Assembly: GCA_035299065.1 (NCBI GenBank) | Contig: DATGXI010000082.1 | Coordinates: forward strand, 49,939-113,938 | Length of the DNA: 64,000 bases | Source: DASPJQ01 sp035299065 | Lineage (GTDB): Bacteria > Bacteroidota > Bacteroidia > Flavobacteriales_D > UBA2798 | Direction of reading: 5' to 3' | Shown: piece by piece, positions 19,589 through 28,351 of the stretch | How the letters are laid out: every line of letters begins with the position of its first letter | Numbering within the stretch: the first letter of the stretch is position 1 | The notes under the pieces: model-generated | What the model saw: the letters and a program-made list of their open reading frames with translations, nothing else | What the model was told of the DNA's origin: nothing | Database searches by the model: none | Program-made: the position numbers and the translations under genes

Positions 19589-20731
19589 ATGGAATTGCTT
19601 GCCAATTTTATATTAAATGAATTAGAAAACCTTGTGGTGGTGTCATCTCCAAGAGGTCAACTTAAATACGTCAACAAATATACGTTTGAATTGCTTGGAC
19701 TCAATCCCGCTACCAAACTGGTTGAATTACGCCAGCAAATTAACACCGCCAGGCAAATTACTACTGAAATCATGCATGAATATGCATCGGTAAAACAGCG
19801 TACCATAAAAAATCATTTTGAAAAAAAACTGGTTTCTGCCAATGGTAAATCATATTGGATTTTATGGAATGTTTCGCAGGCGGCCGATGGTGATTTTGTA
19901 GGCATTGGATACGACATCACCCACAAAAAAGAAGCAGAAATAAAACTTGAACAAAAATCACTTTTACTGCAGGAACAACAAAAGGATGTGATCTCTTCCA
20001 TTAAATATGCACAGCGCATACAGGAATCGGTTTTGCCCGATGTTACCAAACTTGAAAAATACTTTAAAGGCGCCTTTGTTTTGTACAAACCGCGTGATTA
20101 TGTAAGTGGCGATTTTTACTGGATTACCAAACAACAGAACTATGTATACATTGCCGTGGCTGATTGTACAGGCCATGGTGTGCCAGGCGCCATGATGGCC
20201 GTAATGGGAATTTCGTTCCTGAACAACGCTGTAAAAAAACACGGTGTGGTTAATTGCAGCGACATACTGTATGAACTGGACAATGAAATACAGGTCAACT
20301 TGAATCAAAAAAACAGTGGCACACGTGATGGCATGGACATTGCCCTTTTACGAATTGACATAGCAACCATGGAGCTGCAGTTTAGTGCTGCCATGCGTGG
20401 TGCTTTCCTGCTAAGCGAAGGGGAAATGCTTGAATTAAAGCCGGCTAAATATCCCCTGGGCTTTTTTGACGATGTGCAAAAAACCTTTACCAATACCCAT
20501 TTAAACCTGCAACGTGGCGATAAATTGTTTTTGACAACTGATGGATATATTGACCAGTTTGGTGGCGACAATGATAAAAAGTTCAACAAAAAAAGATTTG
20601 TTGATTTAATCTCATCGCTTGATGGAATGACCAGCAGTGACCAGCAACATTACATGGAATACGTTTTCCTGAACTGGAAACAAAACGGTGAACAAACCGA
20701 TGATGTTACCGTTATGGGAATTGAGATTTGA
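19589..20731 (+). CDS. PAS domain - SpoIIE/PP2C-type serine phosphatase
   Basis: 380 residues. An N-terminal PAS/PAC sensor (about 5-118, ending VGIGYDITHKKEAEIKL) and a helical linker (about 118-150, ISSIKYAQRIQESVLPD) lead to a SpoIIE phosphatase (about 165-380). Metal-binding Asp positions are visible in VSGDFYWI, IAVADCTGHGVPGAMMA, GMDIALLRID and the closing QTDDVTVMGIEI. Such proteins dephosphorylate anti-sigma-antagonist-type partners in the cytoplasm. No partner switch kinase or STAS protein is encoded nearby. It lies after the TPR-CHAT pair on the same strand, separated by its own leader. Confidence 0.88.
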   Translation: MELLANFILNELENLVVVSSPRGQLKYVNKYTFELLGLNPATKLVELRQQINTARQITTEIMHEYASVKQRTIKNHFEKKLVSANGKSYWILWNVSQAADGDFVGIGYDITHKKEAEIKLEQKSLLLQEQQKDVISSIKYAQRIQESVLPDVTKLEKYFKGAFVLYKPRDYVSGDFYWITKQQNYVYIAVADCTGHGVPGAMMAVMGISFLNNAVKKHGVVNCSDILYELDNEIQVNLNQKNSGTRDGMDIALLRIDIATMELQFSAAMRGAFLLSEGEMLELKPAKYPLGFFDDVQKTFTNTHLNLQRGDKLFLTTDGYIDQFGGDNDKKFNKKRFVDLISSLDGMTSSDQQHYMEYVFLNWKQNGEQTDDVTVMGIEI

Positions 20732-20752
20732 TTTAACCTTTTTGCAACCCGC

Positions 20753-20804
20753 ATTCGAAATTCGGAGTTCGAAATTCGGAATTCGAAATTCGGAACTCGA
20801 AATT
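20753..20804. repeat. Three tandem 14-bp units AATTCGGARYTCGA
   Basis: Units AATTCGGAGTTCGA (20759-20772), AATTCGGAATTCGA (20773-20786) and AATTCGGAACTCGA (20787-20800) follow each other without gap, with partial units at both edges. The array fills the space between the convergent ends of the SpoIIE gene and the S41 protease gene. The same family occurs at 44965-45011 and 47828-47881. Confidence 0.85.
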
Positions 20805-20809
20805 GTTCC

Positions 20810-23800
20810 CTATTTCAATTCCTTCAAAATCTCCTCTACAGCCCTGTCCAACTGCGGATCTTTTCCTTCAAGCCTGTCCATAAACGTCATGGGCACTTCA
20901 ATGTCAGGCGAAACACCGTCTGTTTCTAAATTCTTTCCGTCCAGTGTATAACATCCCCAAGAAGGGGTGCGGTAACCCGATCCGTCAACCAAACTTCTTC
21001 CTCCTGTAAAAATAATCCAACGGTATGTTTCCATACCAATTATTTTTCCGTTTATAATCTTGTCCTTACTCAGTTGCTTGAATCCGGCCGATGTTACTTC
21101 GGCATCACTCAGTGATTGTTCGTTAATCAATAATACAATTGGTTTTGTTCCTGGTGAAAAATTAGGTTGCATGGTATACGCCCCTTCACGGTATTTCCAT
21201 TTCATGTACGCATGCTGGCTTAAAAATTGCAATACATCATTGTGTACATTTCCACCGGTGTTGTAACGCAAATCCACAATTAATCCATCACGGTAACTGC
21301 CTGTTGATGTCATGTACACCAAAAATTTCTGCAATTCTGAATCAACCATACCTTTCATGTGCACGTAGCCAATGCGTTGTTTGCTTTTTTCATTCACACG
21401 TTTTTCATTGGCATCAATCCACTCATCATACATCAGCTCATTTACCTCGTAGCTGGGTTGTGGATGTATTTTTACTACGTTTTCGTTAGCACCGCGTTTA
21501 AAAGTCAATTCAAGTTCCGCATCAAGTGATGGGTGCGTAAAATATTCATCACGGTTTCTTTTTACATCAACCGCCACCCCGTTTACTTTTATCAATTCAT
21601 CGCCCGGCAAAATACTTTTTCCTTTTTTATCAGCCGCGCTTTGTTTTACAACCGATTCTACAACATAAGGCTTATCATTCTTAAACCGTATGCCGGTTGC
21701 CATGGTTTTTGCGGTGAGCATAATTTTTTCCTCATCGCCATTGGAATTAAAACCGGTGTGCGATGCGTTCAGCTCGCCCAACATATTATTAATAAGCATA
21801 CGTAAATCGGCACGGGTTTTTACTTCCTTCAAATACGTGTCATAATAACCACGCTTTGTGTCCCAGTTTATACCATGAAATGTTTCACTATAAAAATTTT
21901 CCTTCATGTTCGCCCAGGTTTCCATGTACATCTGGTTAAACTCTTCTTTCAGGTTTTTCCTGAATGTAAACGCAATTTCAATTTTATCGGCCTTTTTTCC
22001 GTCAAGATTCAATGTATAAATACCCCCATTAATGAGCGCATAATATTTTTCACCAGCCTGCAACACCGCGGCATAATCAACCGCAGCTCCTTCAATTTTT
22101 GAGGTTTTTGGCTTTTCAAATGGTTCATAGGTTGTCATATACAAATTGCCCGTATTGTCAGTGTGATTTGACGAATAAATCACATGCGTTTTTTCACCCT
22201 GCATAAATACAAGCGGGGCGCTTTGATTTCCATATGCAGGGCTTACCAATTCAAATCGTTCCAGCACATTTTCCAAATCAAGTGTATATTTTTTTATCGG
22301 CTCTGGTTTTGTCTCCGTTTTTTTTGCGTCTTCCTTTTTCCCTTCTTCTTTTTTCGGCTCCTCCTTCTTCTCTTCAAATAATTTCCTGTACTGGTCTGAT
22401 TTAAATTCATCGTCAATACGCTCCAGTGCTAACCTGTATACGCGTGCGTCCTGCAAACCATACGGGTAAGCAGGCTTTATTCTGTTTGATGTAAAATAAA
22501 TGTATTTTCCGTCAGGGCTCCAAACGGGCGCCTGCTCAGTTACACCTGTATTGGTTAAATTAATTAAGGCTTCGGTTGCAATGTTGTATAAAAAAATATC
22601 CTCTTCAAAATTTCTGAACGCTGTAAACATCACATATTCCCCGTTGGGCGAAATGGTGGGCGATGAGTTGTCACCTCCCCAAATTTCTTCTTTTATCAAT
22701 TGCACATTTGTTCCAAGTTTCAGGTCAAGCAACCGCACTTCATTTCTTCCACTCAGGTAAACACCTTTGGTCCTGTCAGCATTCAGGTTTAAATTACGGT
22801 TGTTTTGATCGTCATTGGTCCATTGTTTTTCAACGGGGGCTCCATCAGCAGGTACGCTGTACCAGTTGGTAAAACCATTGGCGCTTGTTTTTGCATAAAT
22901 CAGGGTTTTGTTATCGGCCATCCATTTTACCTCGGTGGAGCGTCCGCTTACCGGCAATTTAATGTGGCGTATAAATTTTCCTTTCAAATCGCTTACAAAC
23001 AATTCTCCTCTTGAAACAAAGGCAAGTTTTTTTCCATCGGCACTTACATCAAAGTTGGTAATCTTATCGCGCACCTCAAAATCCTTTTCCTTTTCAAGTG
23101 TACCATGTGTTACCGCTTTTACATTTAGTTTGCTAGTTTTGTTTGTTCCCACATCGTATAGGTACAATTGAAAATCTTTTTCAAACACCACACTATTTCC
23201 GTCAGCGCTTGCACACGGGTTTTTGATTGAAGACGTGAAATTTGTAAGCGCTTTCCCCTTATCGCCATCAAGCGTATATAAGTTATATTCACCATTTCCT
23301 TCGTCTGAAACATAATACACATTTCCTTTCCGGTCAATGGTTGGCCACATGTCCTTTCCATTATAGGTTGTATACTTTTTATATACATTGGTGCCTGCAT
23401 TGTAGGACTGTATGTCGGGGTTATAGGAACCTTTATATCTCTTGCGGTGTGCCTGGTTGCGGCTTTCCCAGGTTTCACTAAAAAACAATTCACCATTCGG
23501 GCGTTCGGCAATGTTGTGTACGGTATGAAAATAGTTGGGAAATAACCGTTGTGGTGTGCCTCCGTCAACAGCTACCTTGTAACCCGAAAAACGGTTTTGC
23601 ATGCCTGACACAAAATAAATCCATTTTGAATCCCAGCTCCAGTTATCAACCTGGTCAAAACTATCGTGTACTGTCATTTGTTTTGCTGCACCACCATCAG
23701 CCGGTATAATATACACATCGGCATTTCCGTTTTGTGTTCCCGTAAACGCAATCCATTTTCCATCGGGCGAAAACTTTGCACGTGTTTCCTCACCATTCAT

Positions 23801-23977
23801 ACCTGTAAGGCGCATAGCTGTTCCACCACTTGTTTCCACTTTCCACAAGTCGTTGTCATAACTAAAAACAACTGTTTTTCCATCGGGGCTCAGGCAGGGG
23901 TAACTGGTAAAAAACAATTCCTGGCTTTGTGCAACAAAAGGCAAAACAGTGCAAACGCATAAAAGGTACTTGAACAT
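20810..23977 (-). CDS. Tricorn-like S41 family peptidase with beta-propeller
   Basis: 1055 residues with signal peptide MFKYLLCVCTVLPFVAQSQ. Residues about 25-500 are TolB/tricorn-type propeller repeats (LSPDGKTVVFSYDNDLW, FSPDGKWIAFTGTQNG, WSPDGKYIYFTSNR). A Lys/Glu-rich linker lies at about 535-560. A PDZ-like segment (about 780-860, ILPGDELIKVNGVAVD) precedes the S41 core, with the nucleophile Ser in LLINEQSLSDAEVTS and the oxyanion region LRYNTGGNVHND. It is likely a periplasmic peptide-degrading protease. It stands alone on the minus strand; its 3' end abuts the 14-bp repeat array. Confidence 0.9.
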   Translation of the reverse strand: MFKYLLCVCTVLPFVAQSQELFFTSYPCLSPDGKTVVFSYDNDLWKVETSGGTAMRLTGMNGEETRAKFSPDGKWIAFTGTQNGNADVYIIPADGGAAKQMTVHDSFDQVDNWSWDSKWIYFVSGMQNRFSGYKVAVDGGTPQRLFPNYFHTVHNIAERPNGELFFSETWESRNQAHRKRYKGSYNPDIQSYNAGTNVYKKYTTYNGKDMWPTIDRKGNVYYVSDEGNGEYNLYTLDGDKGKALTNFTSSIKNPCASADGNSVVFEKDFQLYLYDVGTNKTSKLNVKAVTHGTLEKEKDFEVRDKITNFDVSADGKKLAFVSRGELFVSDLKGKFIRHIKLPVSGRSTEVKWMADNKTLIYAKTSANGFTNWYSVPADGAPVEKQWTNDDQNNRNLNLNADRTKGVYLSGRNEVRLLDLKLGTNVQLIKEEIWGGDNSSPTISPNGEYVMFTAFRNFEEDIFLYNIATEALINLTNTGVTEQAPVWSPDGKYIYFTSNRIKPAYPYGLQDARVYRLALERIDDEFKSDQYRKLFEEKKEEPKKEEGKKEDAKKTETKPEPIKKYTLDLENVLERFELVSPAYGNQSAPLVFMQGEKTHVIYSSNHTDNTGNLYMTTYEPFEKPKTSKIEGAAVDYAAVLQAGEKYYALINGGIYTLNLDGKKADKIEIAFTFRKNLKEEFNQMYMETWANMKENFYSETFHGINWDTKRGYYDTYLKEVKTRADLRMLINNMLGELNASHTGFNSNGDEEKIMLTAKTMATGIRFKNDKPYVVESVVKQSAADKKGKSILPGDELIKVNGVAVDVKRNRDEYFTHPSLDAELELTFKRGANENVVKIHPQPSYEVNELMYDEWIDANEKRVNEKSKQRIGYVHMKGMVDSELQKFLVYMTSTGSYRDGLIVDLRYNTGGNVHNDVLQFLSQHAYMKWKYREGAYTMQPNFSPGTKPIVLLINEQSLSDAEVTSAGFKQLSKDKIINGKIIGMETYRWIIFTGGRSLVDGSGYRTPSWGCYTLDGKNLETDGVSPDIEVPMTFMDRLEGKDPQLDRAVEEILKELK

Positions 23978-24214
23978 GGCAGATTTTTTTTGGTTTTAGT
24001 GGTCTAAATATAAAATCAAATTAGAATTATTCCCACATAAGTTATGAGCCGGCAGTGAATAACTATGCCCCAAAAACTGGTTGTTTTCGAACAGGTGTAC
24101 GCATTTTTTGAATGATTTGGCCGCCTGCCGCTTTAGGAAATCGCGGGTAACCTGCCGGAAATTGTTTCTTACTAAATATTGCTGCGAAGCGATCCGCCAG
24201 GCCCTCGTATGCTA

Positions 24215-24340
24215 TTTCAGCGGCACCGGGCTGTACGCTTCAAGTCCTCACCATTTAAAAACAAAGCCTTTCCTGAGGTAAAAAGGGCATGCTTTATTTT
24301 TAAATGGTTCCGGGCTTTCCGCTTCCATCCCTGGCGGGGT
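24215..24340 (-). ncRNA. Structured intergenic element, possible Flavo-1-type RNA (copy 1)
   Basis: Read on the minus strand it begins CAGGGATGGAAGCGGAAAG followed by CCCGG, then a long stem (CCATTTAAAAATAAAGC pairing with GCTTTGTTTTTAAATGG), then GAAGCGTACAGCCCGG and a G/C-rich end. Two further copies share the GGGATRGA...AGCCCGG pattern, at 43175-43254 and 56775-56917. It starts just after the ADP-ribosylglycohydrolase stop. The resemblance to the Rfam Flavo-1 motif is from memory. The rest of the 23978-24346 gap shows nothing else. Confidence 0.5.
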
Positions 24341-24346
24341 TATCGG

Positions 24347-25267
24347 TTAACTTGAAAGGTTAAACAATTTTTCAGCACGTGCTTCAATCTCATTCTTCCA
24401 ATACAATTTGTCCAGCCATTTTTGCGGTATTCCGCTCATGCCATAATACGCTCCTGCAATTTGTCCGTACACCGCACCGGTTGTATCAGCATCGCGTCCA
24501 AGGTTCACCACTTTCAAAGCGCCTTCTTCAAAATTATCGGTATGGTAAAATGCCCATAGAGCCGCTTCAAGTGTGCGCACAACATAACCCGTTCCTTCAA
24601 TAGCCGGGGGATTTTTTCGCTTATAGCTTTCACTTATAACTTCACCAATTGATGGGTGTGCCGGTCCATCCGGAAAACACGTTTCATATAAGTCTGCATC
24701 CAGTATTTTTTCTTTCGGTTCACCTTTAAATAAATGCATAAGTATTGCCGCCATGTATTTACACCCATCAAAGCACTGCGGTGCTGCATGCGTTGTTTTT
24801 GAACTAAGCACGGCATACTTCATCAATGCATTGAAATTATTCCTGTAAAAAATGGCTATGGGGGCTAAACGCATAATGGAACCATTTCCTGCGTTCTGCG
24901 GATCGGGATCGCCACAATACGGTTGCCCGCTCATATCATACAAATCAAGCGCCTGGCGCGTTGCATTGCCAATATCAACGCATTTTTTTTCAACGCTGCT
25001 GTTAAAACCCAGCCTGTACCACCGGTTGTATTTGTCCAGTTGATCAAACGCATCAAATTCTTTTCGTTCAATCAAACTATCAGCCAAGCACAAAGCCATG
25101 CTGGTATCATCGGTCCACTTCCCAACTTCCAATGCAAACGGACCACCGCCCACCATATCGGTTAATGGTTCAAACGTACCGGGCCGTTTAAATTCAAGTG
25201 TTGTTCCAAGAGCATCGCCTATGGCAAGACCAAGAAGTGCTCCTTTGCATTTGTCTGATTCACGCAT
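24347..25267 (-). CDS. ADP-ribosylglycohydrolase (DraG family)
   Basis: 306 residues from MRESDKCKGALLG. A GGGAGG ribosome-binding site sits 7 bases before this ATG, which overlaps the upstream stop as ATGCGTGA and decides the start over the MKGGKC alternative. DraG-type Mg2+-binding motifs are all present: GDALGTTLEF, KWTDDTSMALCLADS, NAGNGSIMRLAPIA, KTTHAAPQCFDG and the C-terminal GRDADTTGAVYGQIAGAYYG. These enzymes cleave ADP-ribose from Arg or other ADP-ribosylated acceptors. It is the last gene of the NAD+/ADP-ribose operon, next to a divergent paralogue. Confidence 0.9.
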   Translation of the reverse strand: MRESDKCKGALLGLAIGDALGTTLEFKRPGTFEPLTDMVGGGPFALEVGKWTDDTSMALCLADSLIERKEFDAFDQLDKYNRWYRLGFNSSVEKKCVDIGNATRQALDLYDMSGQPYCGDPDPQNAGNGSIMRLAPIAIFYRNNFNALMKYAVLSSKTTHAAPQCFDGCKYMAAILMHLFKGEPKEKILDADLYETCFPDGPAHPSIGEVISESYKRKNPPAIEGTGYVVRTLEAALWAFYHTDNFEEGALKVVNLGRDADTTGAVYGQIAGAYYGMSGIPQKWLDKLYWKNEIEARAEKLFNLSS

Positions 25268-26276
25268 ACATTTTCCTCCCTTCAAACCACAATTTTAAAC
25301 TTTGGCCAACTTCCTTCACATAATCCCTTCCCTCAACATTGTCCAACATGTACTGTGGCAAAGAATTTATTCCATATTTACCTGCTAAAATACCTGTGCA
25401 GATTGAAGCCAGTGAATCAACATCCCCTCCCATATTTATGGAATGCTTTAAACCTTCAAATGTTGTTTTTGAATGCTTGATTACATATAAAGCACTCACA
25501 GCAGTTTGCATGGCATTTGATGGCAACCCAAACATACCTTCCATAAATAATTTATGTGGTACTGGCTGTGGACCGCATAAAATATGGTAGTCTCCTTCAC
25601 TTAATTTTGCTGGCTCTGGCAGTAAATCGGCCTTGCGCAATAATTCCATTGTTTCGGGCTCATCAATAAACCGCAAACAATATTGTATAAGTTGATCGTG
25701 TGAAATATTCTTTAACAGCAATCCTTCAGCACACCGCGCTATTAAAATACTTGAAGCCACTGCCAACGGATTAGGGTGTGTACAATTGGCATTTAGCCTT
25801 GCATAGTTGTCAATATGTTCCTCACCGGCAAAGGCCAAAGGTATAGCCCGCATAGGCGGGGCATTTCCCGGGTATTTTCTTCCGCTTTGAAATGCTTTTA
25901 TTTCCTCAATTGTTTTTTCTCCGTTAAAATACCAACGCATGGCTCCATGACCGTTTCGTTTGTATCCCTTTTTTGCATAGCCTAAATCGTATTCCTTTAC
26001 AAAATAATTTACCAGTAATTCTTCAGTAAACGGTTTACTTGACGTTAGGGCTTTGCAAACTGCAATACTCATTTCGGCATCATCGGTATAATCCCATTCT
26101 TTGTAATCAACAGTAAATAATTCTTTTTTATCGGTATTGATATCGGTTCGCATGTTAATGAATTTACTGAAATCAACATGTTTCTTTATCCAATATCGGT
26201 CCTGGAATTCAAGGCCGGCACCATAGGCATCGCCAATGGCAATTCCTAAAAACAAATCTTCAAAATAAACATCCAT
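25260..26276 (-). CDS. ADP-ribosylglycohydrolase family protein, divergent paralogue
   Basis: 338 residues. Family motifs are recognisable but altered: AIGDAYGAGLEF, DYTDDAEMSIAVCKAL (the usual TDDTxM is TDDAEM), GHGAMRWYF (GNGSMRxxP replaced), TCTHPNP-like NCTHPNPLAVASS, and GGDVDSLASICTGILAGKYG. The exchange of the metal-binding Thr for Ala and of Asn-Gly for His-Gly suggests changed specificity or reduced metal binding. It is directly adjacent to the NAMPT stop and overlaps the next DraG gene, so strict co-expression is expected. The substrate is unknown. Confidence 0.85.
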   Translation of the reverse strand: MDVYFEDLFLGIAIGDAYGAGLEFQDRYWIKKHVDFSKFINMRTDINTDKKELFTVDYKEWDYTDDAEMSIAVCKALTSSKPFTEELLVNYFVKEYDLGYAKKGYKRNGHGAMRWYFNGEKTIEEIKAFQSGRKYPGNAPPMRAIPLAFAGEEHIDNYARLNANCTHPNPLAVASSILIARCAEGLLLKNISHDQLIQYCLRFIDEPETMELLRKADLLPEPAKLSEGDYHILCGPQPVPHKLFMEGMFGLPSNAMQTAVSALYVIKHSKTTFEGLKHSINMGGDVDSLASICTGILAGKYGINSLPQYMLDNVEGRDYVKEVGQSLKLWFEGRKMYA

Positions 26277-27788
26277 TTAGTTGTTTTTTTCTGCAACTAT
26301 CACTTTGCTCAATTCAGCATGCAATTGCTTGTTAATCCGTTCACGTATTTCACCCAGGCTTTGCTCATTCATCAGTTTTCCGTTTTCATACACCACTTTC
26401 AGCAAGCCTTGCTTCTCCTCTTCCCAGGTACATTCATCTTTCAGCAACAATTTACCATCCTGTTCGTGCACAGCCAGTAATCCCTTTGCCGATTTTTTGG
26501 TTCCGTCATCTGTTTTAGGGTCCTTGTAAATATTCCTGGGCTCACCGTTCACTTCGCCATACGTTGCTTTCATGGCAAAACCAAATGTATCGCGCGTTAC
26601 GTATTCATAAGTGTACGATCCAATTCCCAACACCACGTTGAACGATGCAAATCCTTTTTCTTTTAGCCCCGTTAAAATATTGCGTTGGCGCTCCAGTGTA
26701 ATACTATCACCGTAAATTAGTCCAATGTGCGAATCCAGTAATTTATATCCTTTGTCGGTAACTGTTCCGCCAAATATTTCCCACATGCATTCAATTGCAC
26801 CTTTATATTCCGGTGAACCGGGTTTCGCATCTTTATCACCAATAATAATTTTTACAGGGTCACCGCTATCAGGCCGTATGACCACTTTACCGTCACGTGC
26901 AAGAATTTTACTTTTTAGCTGTGGTAAAAATTCGGTAATTACTTTCCAAAAATCCCAGGTATCACTCACTATTGAAACTATTCCCTTTGGGTAAAGTTCA
27001 ACTATCAGGCGCTCGAAGGTGCCAATCTCGTTGTCTTTTGTTCCCATGCACATAACCGAGTGCTCGGTTGCAGGCACGCTTCCGCCAATTAATTCTTTTT
27101 CAGAATTGGCATTGTAATACATTTCGTGAAAGTCCAGCGCAGGCACCGTATCGGTTCCGTAAAACGACAATAAATGACCGGCAGCGCTCATGCACGCATC
27201 TTCAATCCCGCTCATTCCACGAAAGCTGAAATCATGGCCTTGCCAGTAAACAAAATCAATGTTGTTATCGCTTACTGTTTCATAAGCAAATTTGTTAAAG
27301 GTTTTTCGGTATTGAAACGCAGTGGTAGCGCTGGTTGACGGTTTCCATAAAATAGCCGACATCAACGACTCCAAATAGTTGGTTAACCAGAAAAATTTTG
27401 GCAGCGTATTGTACACTGTTACCACCGGAATTTTTGGTGTAACAATTGTGCCTTCGGGCAGCCCTTTTACAATAAGTGGTAAATAACCCAAATCATGGAG
27501 TTCGGCAATGTGCTCAACAGGAATACTGTCCTTACCCAGTGCGTTGTCCATTCTTCGCTTGTAATCAGCCACTACTTTTTCTTTTGGCTGATTAAAAAAA
27601 TCTTCGTTCCATTGTTTTACCAGGTATTCTTTAATAAAATACTGCAAACCAAAAAACACAAGCCTGTCCGTTTCAATTCGCGATTTACGCGGAGTAAAGT
27701 TTGAATACACCAGTTCGGTTCCTTCAGGATACTGCCTGCGGTGATCAGCTTTGTAAAAGTCAATCAGCATTAAAGGGTTAATTTTCAT
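26277..27788 (-). CDS. nadV: Nicotinamide phosphoribosyltransferase (NAMPT / NadV type)
   Basis: 503 residues, the length of animal and phage-type NAMPT. Family hallmarks are MKINPLMLIDFYKADHRRQYPEGT at the start, HDFSFRGMSGIEDACMSAAGHLLSF (nicotinamide/product site), VPATEHSVMCMG, VIRPDSGDPVKI (phosphate binding) and YGDSITLERQ. NAMPT joins nicotinamide and PRPP to make NMN. A related phage enzyme (Namat) instead joins nicotinamide to ADP-ribose pyrophosphate, giving NAD+ directly, and the two cannot be separated by eye. The operon also holds a PRPP-synthetase-like gene, and a NadR-type adenylyltransferase is divergent from it. Confidence 0.92.
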   Translation of the reverse strand: MKINPLMLIDFYKADHRRQYPEGTELVYSNFTPRKSRIETDRLVFFGLQYFIKEYLVKQWNEDFFNQPKEKVVADYKRRMDNALGKDSIPVEHIAELHDLGYLPLIVKGLPEGTIVTPKIPVVTVYNTLPKFFWLTNYLESLMSAILWKPSTSATTAFQYRKTFNKFAYETVSDNNIDFVYWQGHDFSFRGMSGIEDACMSAAGHLLSFYGTDTVPALDFHEMYYNANSEKELIGGSVPATEHSVMCMGTKDNEIGTFERLIVELYPKGIVSIVSDTWDFWKVITEFLPQLKSKILARDGKVVIRPDSGDPVKIIIGDKDAKPGSPEYKGAIECMWEIFGGTVTDKGYKLLDSHIGLIYGDSITLERQRNILTGLKEKGFASFNVVLGIGSYTYEYVTRDTFGFAMKATYGEVNGEPRNIYKDPKTDDGTKKSAKGLLAVHEQDGKLLLKDECTWEEEKQGLLKVVYENGKLMNEQSLGEIRERINKQLHAELSKVIVAEKNN

Positions 27789-27827
27789 AGTTTATTTTTT
27801 TAAAATATTAATACTCTTTTCTTGTTT

Positions 27828-27899
27828 GCCACAGATAACTCAGATGGACACAGATAATCTTTCAATTTTCAATCTGTGGTTACCTGTGCTATCTGTGGC
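27828..27899. repeat. CCACAGAT-type inverted repeat (copy 1)
   Basis: GCCACAGATA at 27828 pairs with TATCTGTGGC ending at 27899, with several inner ACAGAT/ATCTGT units. The right arm is inside the coding sequence of the gene ending at 27869 and writes its C-terminal residues. Related units lie at 30925-30951 and 31556-31579, all within the same operon. Confidence 0.75.
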
Positions 27900-28351
27900 G
27901 ATTTTATTGTTGCTATTAATTCTTCAATCGTGTCAACCTGTGTTACTCCATAATAATTACACGTCACATCAACATTTCCTTTTCGCCAGAATCCCTGTGG
28001 GCAACACACAATCATTTTTTTACTGCGTGCGTACAACCCGAATTCAAGAAGTGAAATTGGCGATTTGCTTCCGGGAGCAAAATACATAAGAACTATATCC
28101 GCTTTTTCCAATCCGTTTAATTCCCATTCAACCTGTTCCCGAAATTGCGGATTTTCAAACTCCTGCCTCCAGGAACTGTCCCAGTTTTCTCTACGTGGGT
28201 TAAATATAACAAAACTTTCGCCTAATTCGTTTGCAACACGTGTTTGCCAGTCTTCGGCTACACCCATTTCAATGCTTCCTGCAAGAAAAATGGTTTTTTT
28301 GCCGGCATGCTCAGCAGGTATTTCTATTTTGTATGGTGGTTTAAATATCAT
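27869..28351 (-). CDS. Nucleoside 2-deoxyribosyltransferase-like protein
   Basis: 160 residues. A Rossmann-like core matches the nucleoside 2-deoxyribosyltransferase-like family: KTIFLAGSIEMG, SFVIFNPRRENWDSSW, EWELNGLEKADIVLMYFAPGSKSPISLLEFGLYA with the likely nucleophilic Glu in SLLEFG. Such enzymes act on N-glycosidic bonds of nucleotides. In this operon a role on NAD+-derived or ADP-ribosylated nucleotides is inferred. The C-terminal tail (SPQIAQVTTD) is encoded by the intergenic CCACAGAT repeat, so its true end has been rewritten. It overlaps the DUF4291 gene by 4 bases. Confidence 0.82.
   Translation of the reverse strand: MIFKPPYKIEIPAEHAGKKTIFLAGSIEMGVAEDWQTRVANELGESFVIFNPRRENWDSSWRQEFENPQFREQVEWELNGLEKADIVLMYFAPGSKSPISLLEFGLYARSKKMIVCCPQGFWRKGNVDVTCNYYGVTQVDTIEELIATIKSPQIAQVTTD

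Noticed and set aside
20753..20804. Short tandem array as phase-variation tract
   Set aside because: The unit is 14 bp and lies outside any coding region or promoter; it lies between two convergent stops.
23125..23568. 147-residue minus-strand frame within the tricorn-like protease gene
   Set aside because: It is the wrong frame of a gene with clear propeller repeats and has no recognisable motif.
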